Shown: in pieces, positions 17,596-26,314 of the stretch
How the letters are laid out: each line of letters starts with the position of its first letter
How positions within the stretch are numbered: the stretch's first letter is position 1
Assembly: GCA_036488815.1 (NCBI GenBank)
Contig: DASXGX010000143.1
Coordinates: forward strand, 9,243-73,242
Origin: Roseiarcus sp036488815
Lineage (GTDB): Bacteria > Pseudomonadota > Alphaproteobacteria > Rhizobiales > Beijerinckiaceae
Length of the DNA: 64,000 bases
Reading direction: 5' to 3'
Notes under the pieces: generated by a model
Databases searched by the model: none
Seen by the model: only the letters and a program-made list of their open reading frames with translations
What the model was told of the DNA's origin: nothing
Made by a program: the position numbers and the translations under genes

Positions 17596-18090
17596 ATGAG
17601 AGCTTCACGCACAAACATGGCCGTCGGCGCCGTTCTCGCCGGCTTCGCGTTCGCAGCGAGCGGCACGCCCGCAGAGGCGAACGCCCGCGCTGTTTTCGGC
17701 TTCCACGGGCAGCACGTCGCCTTTGGCGGCGGCCCGCGCGGACGCTTCGACGCCTTCCACCGCCATTTCAACCATCCGTTCGACGGCGATCGTCGGGTCT
17801 GGGGCGGCCGCCGCAACGGTTTTGGCGGCTACGGCTTTGGCGGTTACGGTTTGGGCGGTTACGGCTTCGGTGATTACGGTTTGGGCGGCGACGACGCGCA
17901 GCCGACAGTCGGCGCGTCTCAGGCCGCGCCGGTGTTCTTGAGCGTCTACGCGGGCCCGAACATTTATCCGCCGCCGGACCCGATGCTCGGCTACGGGCCG
18001 CCGCCCCAAGGACCGAAGATCATCGAGCTTGGCCGGCGGGCGCCGAAGCGGATCCGGCGCCCCGTCGTCATCTACGGCGATTCTCCGTAA
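17596..18090 (+). CDS. Secreted glycine-rich hypothetical protein
   Basis: 164 residues. A signal peptide (hydrophobic GAVLAGFAFAASGTPAEA) is followed by a His/Gly/Phe-rich segment and then tandem Gly-Tyr-Gly units (about residues 75-98, GGYG-F/L repeats), and a Pro-rich tail with a basic C-terminus. The repeats translate from a run of near-identical 15-base DNA units around 17817-17885. No family recognised; exported structural or envelope-associated protein is the likeliest class. Confidence 0.65.
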   Translation: MRASRTNMAVGAVLAGFAFAASGTPAEANARAVFGFHGQHVAFGGGPRGRFDAFHRHFNHPFDGDRRVWGGRRNGFGGYGFGGYGLGGYGFGDYGLGGDDAQPTVGASQAAPVFLSVYAGPNIYPPPDPMLGYGPPPQGPKIIELGRRAPKRIRRPVVIYGDSP

Positions 18091-18264
18091 GCAGCGTTGA
18101 CTCCGCCGAGCCTCCCTTCTATAGGGGCGCTGCTCATGCGCGGCTACGGCCGCGCTTTTGCTTTGGCGCGTCTCGCGCTAGGCAGGAGCGAAACCGGCAG
18201 GATCCACTGCAAAGAAGCTGGCCGCGCGACCTTGCGCAGAGCCAGAGAGAACACGGAGAAAACG

Positions 18265-18585
18265 ATGTTCGCAGTCATCAAAACCGGCGGCAAGCAGTAC
18301 AAGGTCGCCGCCGACAATACGATTACCGTCATGGCGCTCGATGGCGAGGCCGGGGCGCAGGTGACCTTCGAGGACGTCCTCGCGCTGTTCGACGGCGAGA
18401 CGAGCCAGATCGGCGCGCCGCACGTCGCCGGCGCCAAGGTGGTGGGCGAGATCGTCGAACAGACGCGCGGCCCCAAGGTCATCGCGTTCAAGAAGCGCCG
18501 CCGCAAGAATTCGCGCCGCAAGCGCGGCCACAAGCAGGACCTGACGATCGTCAAGATCACCGAGATCCTGACGGGCGCAGCCTAA
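18265..18585 (+). CDS. rplU: 50S ribosomal protein L21
   Basis: 106 residues from the ATG at 18265; the open frame runs upstream to 18097, but the conserved start is MFAVIKTGGKQYKVAADNTI. The VIAFKKRRRKNSRRKRGHKQ stretch is the conserved rRNA-contacting tail. First gene of the rplU-rpmA-GNAT-obgE cluster. Confidence 0.97.
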   Translation: MFAVIKTGGKQYKVAADNTITVMALDGEAGAQVTFEDVLALFDGETSQIGAPHVAGAKVVGEIVEQTRGPKVIAFKKRRRKNSRRKRGHKQDLTIVKITEILTGAA

Positions 18586-18705
18586 GCGCGCGCCGGGCTG
18601 CGAACGGCTTCCGGGGAATTCGGATTCCCTTGGACGAGATTTTGAACTATAGACGCGGAAACTCTGCGCCTCCGAGCGCGCCGCGTACGATTTGGAGCGA
18701 GTGAC

Positions 18706-18972
18706 ATGGCTCATAAGAAAGCAGGCGGTTCGTCTCGCAACGGCCGCGATTCGGACGGGCGCCGCCTTGGCGTCAAGAAATTCGGCGGCGAACAGGTTCT
18801 CAGCGGCATGATTCTTGTTCGTCAACGGGGCACGAAATTCCACCCTGGCCGCAACGTCGGCATCGGAACGGATCACACCCTGTTCGCCACCGCCCCCGGC
18901 GCGGTGGCTTTTGAGAAGAAAGGCAACGGTCGCCAGTACGTAACGATCATTGCGAAAGACGCAGCCGAATAA
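18706..18972 (+). CDS. rpmA: 50S ribosomal protein L27
   Basis: 88 residues, beginning MAHKKAGGSSRNGRDSDGRR as in all L27; the N-terminal tail reaches the peptidyl-transferase centre. No Firmicutes-type cleavable leader is present. It follows rplU by 120 bases, and an imperfect hairpin (18974-19001) lies just after its stop. Confidence 0.97.
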   Translation: MAHKKAGGSSRNGRDSDGRRLGVKKFGGEQVLSGMILVRQRGTKFHPGRNVGIGTDHTLFATAPGAVAFEKKGNGRQYVTIIAKDAAE

Positions 18973-18973
18973 A

Positions 18974-19001
18974 CGGCGGGGATGAGACGAGATCCTCGCC
19001 G
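18974..19001. terminator. Hairpin after rpmA (weak terminator or attenuator)
   Basis: CGGCGGGGAT pairs with ATCCTCGCCG around an 8-base loop, with one mismatch. There is no T-run after it, so it is more likely a partial barrier or mRNA 3' stabiliser before the GNAT gene than a full terminator. Confidence 0.4.
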
Positions 19002-19165
19002 CGGCGACAGCCCCCGCGGACGATCTCGAGCCAGTCCCCGAGAATCGGAAGGTCAAAATCCCTTCCAAAAAGTCCGGTAAGCGAAGCGCTTATGAAGGGG
19101 ATGCGTCGCCGCATCTCCTTCGTCGTTTTGGGGTCGCGACGCCGCCCCGCTTGTCCGGAGTGCAA

Positions 19166-19792
19166 ATGTTCCCCGATCTAGCCCGAGACGATGTCTTCCG
19201 CCTGGAGACGCCGCGGCTGTGGCTCCGGTGGCCCAGGGCTGCCGATGCGCCGGCGATCGAGCGCTACTGCAGCCGGTGGGAGGTGGCGCAATACACCGCC
19301 CGCATTCCCCATCCCTATCCCCCGGGAACGGCCGAACGTTTCATCTTCGCCGCGCGCGAAGGCAACACCAGTGGCCGCGATCTCACCCTCGTGATGACGC
19401 CGATCCGCGGCAAGCGCGAAGCGATCGGCGCCATCAGCCTGGAGGGGCGCGCTCAGGACCGGTTGACCCTGGGCTATGCGCTGGCTCCGGAAGCCTGGGG
19501 CAAGGGCCTGGGAAGCGAGGCGGTCGAAGCGATGGTGGAAGCAGGCTTCGTGATGACCAGCGCGGTCGAGATCGAGGCGAGCGTCAGGATCGAGAATCCG
19601 GTGTCCCGGCGCGTCGTGGAAAAGGCCGGCTTCGCGTTCGTGAGCACCGGCCCGCAGGGCGCGCCTGCGCGCGGGGGCCTCGTCGCATGCGACCGCTTCC
19701 GCCTCACGCGCGAAGCGTGGCTGCTGCGGAGGGCTTCGGTCGCCGCGCAGGCGGCGTCGAGCAACCAGGAAAGCACGCATGAAATTTCTTGA
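19166..19792 (+). CDS. GNAT-family N-acetyltransferase (RimJ-like)
   Basis: 208 residues from the ATG at 19166, preceded by GGAG; an ATG at 19151 is possible. It has the RimJ/RimL pattern: RLETPRLWLRWPRAADAPAI at the start, the LGYALAPEAWGKGLGSEAVE acetyl-CoA-binding loop (Q/R-x-x-G-x-G/A variant GKGLGSE) and IENPVSRRVVEKAGFAF near the end. Target unknown. Its last 14 bases overlap obgE, and a GNAT gene in this place is common in Rhizobiales. Confidence 0.88.
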   Translation: MFPDLARDDVFRLETPRLWLRWPRAADAPAIERYCSRWEVAQYTARIPHPYPPGTAERFIFAAREGNTSGRDLTLVMTPIRGKREAIGAISLEGRAQDRLTLGYALAPEAWGKGLGSEAVEAMVEAGFVMTSAVEIEASVRIENPVSRRVVEKAGFAFVSTGPQGAPARGGLVACDRFRLTREAWLLRRASVAAQAASSNQESTHEIS

Positions 19793-20843
19793 TCAGGCCC
19801 GCGTCTATGTTCGCTCCGGCGACGGCGGCGCCGGCTGCGTGTCGTTCCGACGCGAAAAGTTCATCGAGTTCGGCGGACCCGACGGCGGCGACGGCGGACG
19901 CGGCGGCGACGTCGTGGTCGAATGCGCGAACGGCCTCAACACGCTGATCGACTTTCGCTATCAGCAGCACTTCAAGGCCAAGACCGGCATGCACGGCATG
20001 GGGAAGAACCGCGCCGGCGGGCGGGGCGCCGACGTCGTTCTCAAAGTGCCCGAGGGAACGCAAGTGTTCGACGAGGACGGCGAGACGCTGATCGCCGACA
20101 TCAAGAAGCCCGGCGAGCGTTTCGTCCTCGCCAAAGGCGGCAACGGCGGCTTCGGCAACGCTCATTTCACGACCTCGACCAACCGCGCGCCGCGCCGCGC
20201 CAATCCGGGCCAGCCGGGGATCGAGCGCATGATCGTTCTGCGGCTCAAGCTGATCGCGGACGTCGGCCTCGTCGGCCTGCCCAACGCCGGCAAATCGACG
20301 TTTCTCGCCGCCGTTTCGGCCGCGCGGCCCAAGATCGCGGACTATCCTTTCACCACCCTCCATCCCGGCCTCGGCGTCGTCCGGGTCGACGACCGCGACT
20401 TTGTCCTCGCTGACATTCCCGGCCTCATCGAAGGCGCTCACGAGGGCCTCGGTTTGGGCGATCGCTTCCTCGGCCATGTCGAACGTTGCGGCGCGCTCAT
20501 TCACCTCGTCGACGTGACCGGAGAGAACGCCGGTGCGGCCTACCGCACGATCCGCCGCGAACTCGAGGCCTATGGCGCCGGGGTCGCCGAAAAGACTGAG
20601 ATCGTCGCGCTCTCCAAGGTGGACGCGGTCGACGAGGAGACGCTCAAGAAGCAGCGCGAGCGGTTGAAGCGCGCCATTCGCAGCCATGGGCCGCCGGCGC
20701 TCGATGGGGCAAAACGTCCCGCGCCGCTCGAATTGTCGGCGGTGACCGGCAAGAGCGTGAAGGAAGCTCTGCGCACGGCCCTCGACGCGGTCGAAGCCAA
20801 CCGCGCGCGAGAGGCCGTCGATGCCGAGCCGGCGCCGGTCTGA
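19779..20843 (+). CDS. obgE: Obg-family GTPase ObgE/CgtA
   Basis: 354 residues. The glycine-rich Obg fold comes first (FLDQARVYVRSGDGGAGCVS, then EFGGPDGGDGGRGGDV), followed by the G domain: P-loop GLPNAGKST (about 168), the DIPGLIEGAHEG switch II and the ALSKVDAVDE base-recognition motif. ObgE links ribosome assembly, the stringent response and chromosome segregation. The C-terminal OCT domain is short, as usual in Alphaproteobacteria. Confidence 0.97.
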   Translation: MKFLDQARVYVRSGDGGAGCVSFRREKFIEFGGPDGGDGGRGGDVVVECANGLNTLIDFRYQQHFKAKTGMHGMGKNRAGGRGADVVLKVPEGTQVFDEDGETLIADIKKPGERFVLAKGGNGGFGNAHFTTSTNRAPRRANPGQPGIERMIVLRLKLIADVGLVGLPNAGKSTFLAAVSAARPKIADYPFTTLHPGLGVVRVDDRDFVLADIPGLIEGAHEGLGLGDRFLGHVERCGALIHLVDVTGENAGAAYRTIRRELEAYGAGVAEKTEIVALSKVDAVDEETLKKQRERLKRAIRSHGPPALDGAKRPAPLELSAVTGKSVKEALRTALDAVEANRAREAVDAEPAPV

Positions 20844-20921
20844 GTCGGCAGCGCCTTCTTTGCGGGGTCGCGCCAGATTGCTTCATCCCGACATGCCGCC
20901 AGGTCCAGGGAGCTGATTGCG

Positions 20922-21626
20922 ATGCCAGTCTCACCACCGGAAAAGCGTCTTCTCTTGTTCGGCGCCTCCCGCGGCCTGGGACTGGCGATCGCGGAAGAGT
21001 ACCTGAAGCTCGGCTGGCGCGTGGTCGCCACCGTGCGCGACGAATCGGGAACCTCTTTGCACGGCCTTCTCGACAAGCCTGACGGCCGGCTCGACATCGA
21101 GATCGTCGACATTACCGATCCTGGTCAGGTCACAGCCTTACATGAGCGCTTGGCGTCGGAGCGGTTCGACCTGTTGTTCGTCAATGCTGGCGTCAAGAAC
21201 GACGACCAGGAAACCATCGCCGATGTCTCGACCGAAGAATTCGTCCGCGTGATGGTGACAAACGCCTTGAGCCCGATGCGGGTTGTCGAGGCGTTCCAGG
21301 ACCTCGTGCCGCCGACTGGCGCCATTGCTATCATGTCGTCCGGTCAAGGCAGCGTCAGCAACAACGAGACCGGCGGCTACGAGGTTTATCGGGCCAGCAA
21401 GGCCGCCCTCAATACCCTGATGCGGAGTTTCGCCGCCCGTCATCTCGGCGACCAGCGCACGCTGCTGCTTCTCGCGCCAGGTTGGGTGCGGACGGACTTG
21501 GGGGGCCCCAAGGCGCGACTGAGCGTTCAGGACAGCATTCCGAACCTGGTCAAAGTCATTGAAGCGCAGGAAGGGAAAAGCGGTCTCCAGTACCTCGACT
21601 ACCTCGGCCGAGCCGTTGCGTGGTGA
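20922..21626 (+). CDS. Short-chain dehydrogenase/reductase
   Basis: 234 residues with the cofactor motif FGASRGLGLAIAEEY near the N-terminus, NAG at LLFVNAGVKN, the catalytic Ser in SSGQGS and YEVYRASKAAL (Y-x3-K). The classical SDR fold is complete. Substrate unknown. The sequence between the active site and C-terminus resembles SDRs related to C-factor and CsgA. It stands alone after obgE. Confidence 0.85.
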   Translation: MPVSPPEKRLLLFGASRGLGLAIAEEYLKLGWRVVATVRDESGTSLHGLLDKPDGRLDIEIVDITDPGQVTALHERLASERFDLLFVNAGVKNDDQETIADVSTEEFVRVMVTNALSPMRVVEAFQDLVPPTGAIAIMSSGQGSVSNNETGGYEVYRASKAALNTLMRSFAARHLGDQRTLLLLAPGWVRTDLGGPKARLSVQDSIPNLVKVIEAQEGKSGLQYLDYLGRAVAW

Positions 21627-21736
21627 CCCAGCCGCCGCCTCTCGGGCTGGCGCGCCCGGTCAGCCGTGCGGAGGACGTGCACTTCTCTCGGCGGGTCGTC
21701 CTGGCCGCACCGCCACGCTCACGACGACGCCGTTCC

Positions 21737-22135
21737 TCACGCCGAGGCGCGGCTGTTCATCGCCCATTGCACGCCGAACTTGTCGGTGAAGTTGCCGTAG
21801 TGATCGCCCCAGAACTGGCGGGCGAAGGGGACGGCCACGCGACCACCGGCTGAGAGCGCGGAGAACAGCGTCTGAGCGGCCGCCGGATCGTCGTTCTCGA
21901 TCAGAAGCGCACAGCCCTTCATAGGCTCCGAATCGGCGCCGTCGGAAGCGTAGAGGCGCAGATCCGGCCCCGCGAATAGGGAATGCAGGACCTTGTCGCG
22001 CCAGCCCTCGCGCTCCGCCATCGGCGTTCCCTCGTAGCGGCGCAACTCGCGAATTTCGCCAAGGCCGCAGGCTGCATAGAACTTGAGCGCGCTCTCGCAG
22101 TCGCCGCGAAAATAGAGGTAGGGCGTGAAGTTCAT
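21737..22135 (-). CDS. VOC / PhnB-like (3-demethylubiquinone methyltransferase-fold) protein
   Basis: 132 residues from the ATG at 22135 (GGATCC-rich leader with GGA upstream; the frame is open to 22297). It begins NFTPYLYFRGDCESALKFYA and ends RQFWGDHYGNFTDKFGVQW, both hallmarks of the PhnB/YjdN branch of the VOC fold. The biochemical role of the branch is unsettled. It lies 16 bases downstream of the DUF302 gene, in the same direction. Confidence 0.85.
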   Translation of the reverse strand: MNFTPYLYFRGDCESALKFYAACGLGEIRELRRYEGTPMAEREGWRDKVLHSLFAGPDLRLYASDGADSEPMKGCALLIENDDPAAAQTLFSALSAGGRVAVPFARQFWGDHYGNFTDKFGVQWAMNSRASA

Positions 22136-22151
22136 CGGATCCTCCGAGCTT

Positions 22152-22556
22152 TCAGTCTCCACCGGCTGCTTCGCCGGCGATCGCAGCCAGTCCGGCTCGC
22201 ATCCTCTCAGCAATCGCATCAACGTCGTGCGAGAGGCCGTGGCGCCGCACCAGCCAAAGCGGATCGTTATAGGCGACGAAGACGCGCCCCTCCGCATCCT
22301 CCCAGACCAGCATCTTCAGCGGCAGGTCGATGCCGATCGTCTGCTCGGCCGCCATCAGCGGCGTGCCCGCCGTCGCCGAGCCGAAGATGACGAGGTCGGT
22401 CGGCCGCAGCTCGAGCCCGGCGGCCTTGGCGCCAGCGGCGTGATCGACGCGGGCGAATACGGTCATGCCGCGCGCGACGAGCGCGGCTTCGAGACGCCGC
22501 AGCGTCTCCTTCGACCCATCGCGACTGGCGCGAATCACAAGTCCCTCAACCGACAT
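22152..22556 (-). CDS. DUF302 domain protein
   Basis: 134 residues. The DUF302 pattern is clear: ETLRRLEAALVARGMTVFAR, then DHAAGAKAAGLELRPTDLVI with FGSATAGTPLM, and LPLKMLVWEDAEGRVFVAYN near the C-terminus. DUF302 proteins are small alpha/beta proteins, sometimes found with sulfur or redox genes; no activity is established. Probably in one operon with the PhnB-like gene. Confidence 0.85.
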   Translation of the reverse strand: MSVEGLVIRASRDGSKETLRRLEAALVARGMTVFARVDHAAGAKAAGLELRPTDLVIFGSATAGTPLMAAEQTIGIDLPLKMLVWEDAEGRVFVAYNDPLWLVRRHGLSHDVDAIAERMRAGLAAIAGEAAGGD

Positions 22557-22686
22557 GGCGAAGCCCTCCCTCAGCCAAGGTCACGCGCGGACGTCTACCC
22601 GTGACGTAAAGTCGCTGTTAAACATTGCGGCGCGTCTATAACAATTCAAGGCCGCCTCGAGCGGGCCCAAAAGGTGCGGTGACGCC

Positions 22687-24183
22687 ATGCATGCATCCCA
22701 CGAGGACGCGCCCTTGGGGCTCAGGCCCGGCGATGACGCGATGATGTTCGAGCTCGCCCCGGTTTCGCTGTGGGTCGAGGATTACAGCGCGGTCAAGACG
22801 ATGTTCGACGCCTGGCGCGCCGCCGGCATCGCTGACCTGCGCGCCTATTTCGCGGAGAATCCCGAGCGCCTGCAGGCCTGCGCTGCCGCCATGCGGGTCG
22901 TGCGCGTGAACCGCCGCACGCTGTCGCTGTTCGAAGCGGAGGACCTTCCCCATCTCGTCGCCAATCTCGGCCGGGTGTTTCGCGACGACATGCTCGCCAG
23001 TCTCGCCGATGAGATGCTCCAACTCTGGGACGGCAAGGGCGGATTCGTCAGCAACGGCGTCAACTACTCGCTCGGCGGCCGGCGGATGGACATCCAGGTC
23101 AAAGGCGCGCTGCTGCCCGGCTACGAAGCGAATTGGGCGCGGATCCTCGTCGCTGTGGAAGACGTCAGCGAGCGTGAGGGCGCCCGCCGGCTGCTCGCCC
23201 TCACCGAGGATTATTCGCGCGGCCTGTTCGAACATTCGCCGATTTCGCTGTGGGTCGAGGATTTCAGCAAGGTCAAACAATTGCTCGACGATCTGCGCGC
23301 GCGCGGCATCGAGGACTTTCGCGTCTTCACCGACGTGCACCCCGAATTCGTCACTCGCTGCATGAGCGAGATCCGGGTGATCGACGTCAACAGCTTCACG
23401 CTGCGCCTGTTCGGCGCGTCGGACAAGGCGGCGCTTCTGCACGGCCTGCCTGACATTTTCCGCGACGCGATGGCGCAGCCGTTCCGCGAGCAGTTGATCG
23501 ACCTGTGGGACGGCAAGTTTTTCCAGCAGCGCGAGGTGGTGAACTACGCGCTCGACGGCTCGCCGCTGCATTTGCATCTGCAATTCTCTGTGTTTCCCGG
23601 CCGCGAGAAGGACTGGTCGCTGGTCCAGGTCGCGCTCACCGACATCACCGCCCGCAAGAAGGCCGAGGTCTATCTCGAATACCTCGGCACGCACGACGTC
23701 CTCACAAAGCTCTACAACCGCTCCTTCTTCGTCGACGAACTCAACCGGCTGGAGCGCAAGGGGCCGTGGCCAGTGACGGTCCTCATCATCGACGTCAACG
23801 GCCTCAAGGTCGCCAACGATCAGTTCGGCCACGCCGTCGGCGACGAATTGCTGCGGCGCGCAGGCGAAGTGCTGAGCAAAGTGGTCGAGCCGCCCTGCCG
23901 CGTCGCCCGCATCGGCGGCGACGAATTTGTGGTTTTGATGCCGGCGCGCGAGGAGCGCGACGGCGAAGAGATGATCGCCGCGATCAGCGATCTCGTCGCG
24001 CTCAACAACCAATATTATTCGAGCTTCGCCCTCAGCCTGGCGATAGGCGCCGCGACGAGCCGCCCGGGCGAGCGGCTCGAGGCCGCCGTGCGGCGCGCTG
24101 ACGCGGCGATGTATGTCGAAAAGCGCGCCTTCTATGCGGACGAGCCGCGCCGGCTTCACGAGCCCCAGGCCCAGCGCAACTGA
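22687..24183 (+). CDS. Diguanylate cyclase with tandem PAS domains
   Basis: 498 residues. Two PAS-like domains of about 155 residues are tandem copies: FELAPVSLWVEDYSAVKTMF (from residue 19) and FEHSPISLWVEDFSKVKQLL (from about 181) share length and spacing. A GGDEF domain follows (LTKLYNRSFFVDELNRLE, then RIGGDEFVVLMPA at about residue 412) with an intact active site, so synthesis of cyclic di-GMP is expected. No membrane segment or signal peptide, hence a cytosolic sensor. The duplicated sensor suggests paired ligand sites. Confidence 0.92.
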   Translation: MHASHEDAPLGLRPGDDAMMFELAPVSLWVEDYSAVKTMFDAWRAAGIADLRAYFAENPERLQACAAAMRVVRVNRRTLSLFEAEDLPHLVANLGRVFRDDMLASLADEMLQLWDGKGGFVSNGVNYSLGGRRMDIQVKGALLPGYEANWARILVAVEDVSEREGARRLLALTEDYSRGLFEHSPISLWVEDFSKVKQLLDDLRARGIEDFRVFTDVHPEFVTRCMSEIRVIDVNSFTLRLFGASDKAALLHGLPDIFRDAMAQPFREQLIDLWDGKFFQQREVVNYALDGSPLHLHLQFSVFPGREKDWSLVQVALTDITARKKAEVYLEYLGTHDVLTKLYNRSFFVDELNRLERKGPWPVTVLIIDVNGLKVANDQFGHAVGDELLRRAGEVLSKVVEPPCRVARIGGDEFVVLMPAREERDGEEMIAAISDLVALNNQYYSSFALSLAIGAATSRPGERLEAAVRRADAAMYVEKRAFYADEPRRLHEPQAQRN

Positions 24184-24228
24184 CGAAGCAGGGCCGCGCG
24201 CCGATCGCGGCCCCGACAGTCGCGCGAT

Positions 24229-25452
24229 TTATTCCGCCGCCTTGCGGGATTCGATTGCGGATAGGGCCTGCGCGAGATCCTCGATCAGGTCGTCGGCGTC
24301 CTCGAGGCCGACCGAGAGCCGCAGCAGTCCCGGGCCGATGCCGAGCGAGGCGCGCTGCTCGGGCTTGAGACGCTGATGCGTCGTCGTCTCCGGATGCGTG
24401 ATCAGCGACTTGGCGTCGCCGAGATTGTTGGAAATGCCGATGATCGACAGCGCGTTCGCCACCGCGAACGCCGCCGCTTTGTCGCCCTTGACCTCGAAAG
24501 CCAGCAGCGTGCCGCCGCTCGCCATCTGCCGTTCGATCACCTCGCGCTGCGGATGGTCGGGGCGGCCGGGATAGATGACGCGCGCCACGCCCGGATGGCC
24601 GGCGAGAAAATCTGCGATTTTTGCCGCCGAGCGGTCCTGCTGGGCGACGCGCACCGGCAGCGTCTCCAACGATTTGAGCATCACCCAGGCGTTGAAGGGC
24701 GAGAGCGAGGGACCCGTCTGGCGCAGGAAATTATGGATGTGCTCATTGATGAACGCCTCGGAGGCGAGAATGACGCCGCCGAGCGTGCGGCCCTGGCCGT
24801 CGATGTGCTTGGTCGCGGAATAGACGACGCAATCGGCGCCGAGCTTGAGCGGCCGCTGCAGCATCGGCGAAGCGAAAACGTTGTCGACCACCAGCGTCGC
24901 GCCGCCCTCATGGACGATGTTCGCGACGGCGGCGATGTCGACCACTTCGAGCGTCGGATTGGTCGGGCTCTCGAGAAACGCCGTCTTGGTGTTGGGGCGC
25001 ATTGCGGCGCGCCACGCCGAGAGATCCGCGCCGTCCACCAGCGTCGACGTCACGCCGAAGCGCGGCAGCAGTTCCTCCACGACGTAGAGACACGAGCCGA
25101 ACAGGGCCTTGGCGGCGACGACGTGGTCGCCCGCTTTCACCTGGCCCATCAGCGCGGCGGTGACCGCCGCCATGCCGCTCGCCGTCGCCCGCGCCGCCTC
25201 GGCGCCTTCGAGCAGCGCCATGCGCTTTTCGAACATCGAGACGGTGGGGTTGGCGAAGCGGGAATAGATGTAGCCTGGCGCGTCGCCTTTGAAACGCGCT
25301 TCGGCCTGCTCCATCGTGTCGTAGAGATAGCCTTGAGTGAGGAACAGCGCCTCCGACGTCTCCTCGAATTGCGAGCGCGTCGAACCGCCGTGCACCAGCT
25401 GGGTGGCGGGACGCAATGTGCTGAAGTCTCGGTTCTTGCGGGGACTCGTCAT
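24229..25452 (-). CDS. metZ: O-succinylhomoserine sulfhydrylase
   Basis: 407 residues from the ATG at 25452 with GGAG upstream; the frame is open to 25593, but that would overlap the riboswitch. PLP enzyme of the Cys/Met metabolism family: YSRFANPTVSMFEKRMALLE, the VVDNVFASPMLQRPLKLGAD block, and YSATKHIDGQGRTLGG with the PLP lysine (about residue 217). It makes homocysteine from O-succinylhomoserine and sulfide. A SAM-II riboswitch lies in its 5' leader, fitting control by S-adenosylmethionine. metX-type substrates cannot be excluded from sequence alone. Confidence 0.93.
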   Translation of the reverse strand: MTSPRKNRDFSTLRPATQLVHGGSTRSQFEETSEALFLTQGYLYDTMEQAEARFKGDAPGYIYSRFANPTVSMFEKRMALLEGAEAARATASGMAAVTAALMGQVKAGDHVVAAKALFGSCLYVVEELLPRFGVTSTLVDGADLSAWRAAMRPNTKTAFLESPTNPTLEVVDIAAVANIVHEGGATLVVDNVFASPMLQRPLKLGADCVVYSATKHIDGQGRTLGGVILASEAFINEHIHNFLRQTGPSLSPFNAWVMLKSLETLPVRVAQQDRSAAKIADFLAGHPGVARVIYPGRPDHPQREVIERQMASGGTLLAFEVKGDKAAAFAVANALSIIGISNNLGDAKSLITHPETTTHQRLKPEQRASLGIGPGLLRLSVGLEDADDLIEDLAQALSAIESRKAAE

Positions 25453-25520
25453 GACGCGCTCCTTGACCGCCCGGGCCAAGCCGGGCGTTGGGCCAAGAAC
25501 AGGGCGCCGTAGGGAAGAAG

Positions 25521-25582
25521 GCCCCGATCTTTTAGCCCGTTGTTTAACGTGGCGGCAAGCCGATCGGCTCAAATGACCACGA
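25521..25582 (-). promoter_or_regulatory. SAM-II riboswitch in the metZ leader
   Basis: Read on the minus strand, the leader holds CGTGGTCATTTGAGCC, then GGCTTGCCGCCACGTTAAAC and the GGGCTAAAAGATC box. These are the P1/P2 pseudoknot parts and the conserved GCTAAA element of the SAM-II (metA) class found in Alphaproteobacteria. It sits about 70 bases before the metZ start. Binding of S-adenosylmethionine should hide the translation start and lower methionine synthesis. Confidence 0.9.
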
Positions 25583-25814
25583 GCGGGAGGCATAGACCCG
25601 GGCGCGCATTGGCGTCAAGACGCCGTGCAAGCGTCTCCCCGCCGCCACCGGCGGCGTCAACGCCTACCAAGCCGAAATGAACGCCAGCGGCGCGGAGATC
25701 GGCAGGCGTAGAAATTAACGCGCGACAGCAGGGCGAAAGACCAAGGAAAGAATGTCGCCAATCCGCCTGAATTAAGGCGTACTCTGTTTTGGTCGTCTAC
25801 CAACGGAGACGGCA
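25583..25814. other. Intergenic region, no gene seen
   Basis: Holds the promoter side of metZ and the leader of a doubtful small ORF. No RNA gene or repeat is evident. Confidence 0.5.
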
Positions 25815-26042
25815 ATGCTCAGCACATTGCACACAGACCAAAATCCGACCGCTTCGCGGACAAAGCGAGTTGCCGCCGGTTTGGTTCGGATGGTGACGTA
25901 TCGGTGGATCGAGCTGGACGCGAAATGCCTCGAAGAGCAGCGCCGCGAGGAAACGTCATGTTTTCGAGAATCCGCGGCGGGCCTGCTCGCGCATCGCAAT
26001 CGACATCACACGGCGCTTGACGACAACCCGTCGTCGGGCTGA
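25815..26042 (+). CDS. Small hypothetical protein (doubtful)
   Basis: 75 codons, ATG preceded by GGAGACGG at good spacing. The product (LVRMVTYRWIELDAKCLEEQ in the middle) is charged, with no signal peptide and no family I recognise. Codon use is less GC3-biased than neighbours and there is no supporting context, so this may be a chance frame. The 272 bases from its end to the dCTP deaminase gene show nothing else. Confidence 0.3.
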   Translation: MLSTLHTDQNPTASRTKRVAAGLVRMVTYRWIELDAKCLEEQRREETSCFRESAAGLLAHRNRHHTALDDNPSSG

Positions 26043-26314
26043 CCGCCCGTGTGAAAGCCGATCTTTGCGACGTAGCTCAAGGCCGTTCCGAGTGAGACTC
26101 TGGGTCGCAGCTATCTCGACCGCGCAATTGCAATAGTTGCGACGGGCGCGTCGTGGGCGGTTATGCAAGCGATCCCGGTGAGCCGACCGACAGTCGCCGG
26201 TCGGAGGCGGCGCTTTGTGCCGATGTGGCGGAGGGGCGAGATCCCAGCGCCAGGACGCGGATCTTGGCCTCGCGAGGGAGAGAGGCTAACAAAGCCGATC
26301 GCCTCGAGGCTCCA

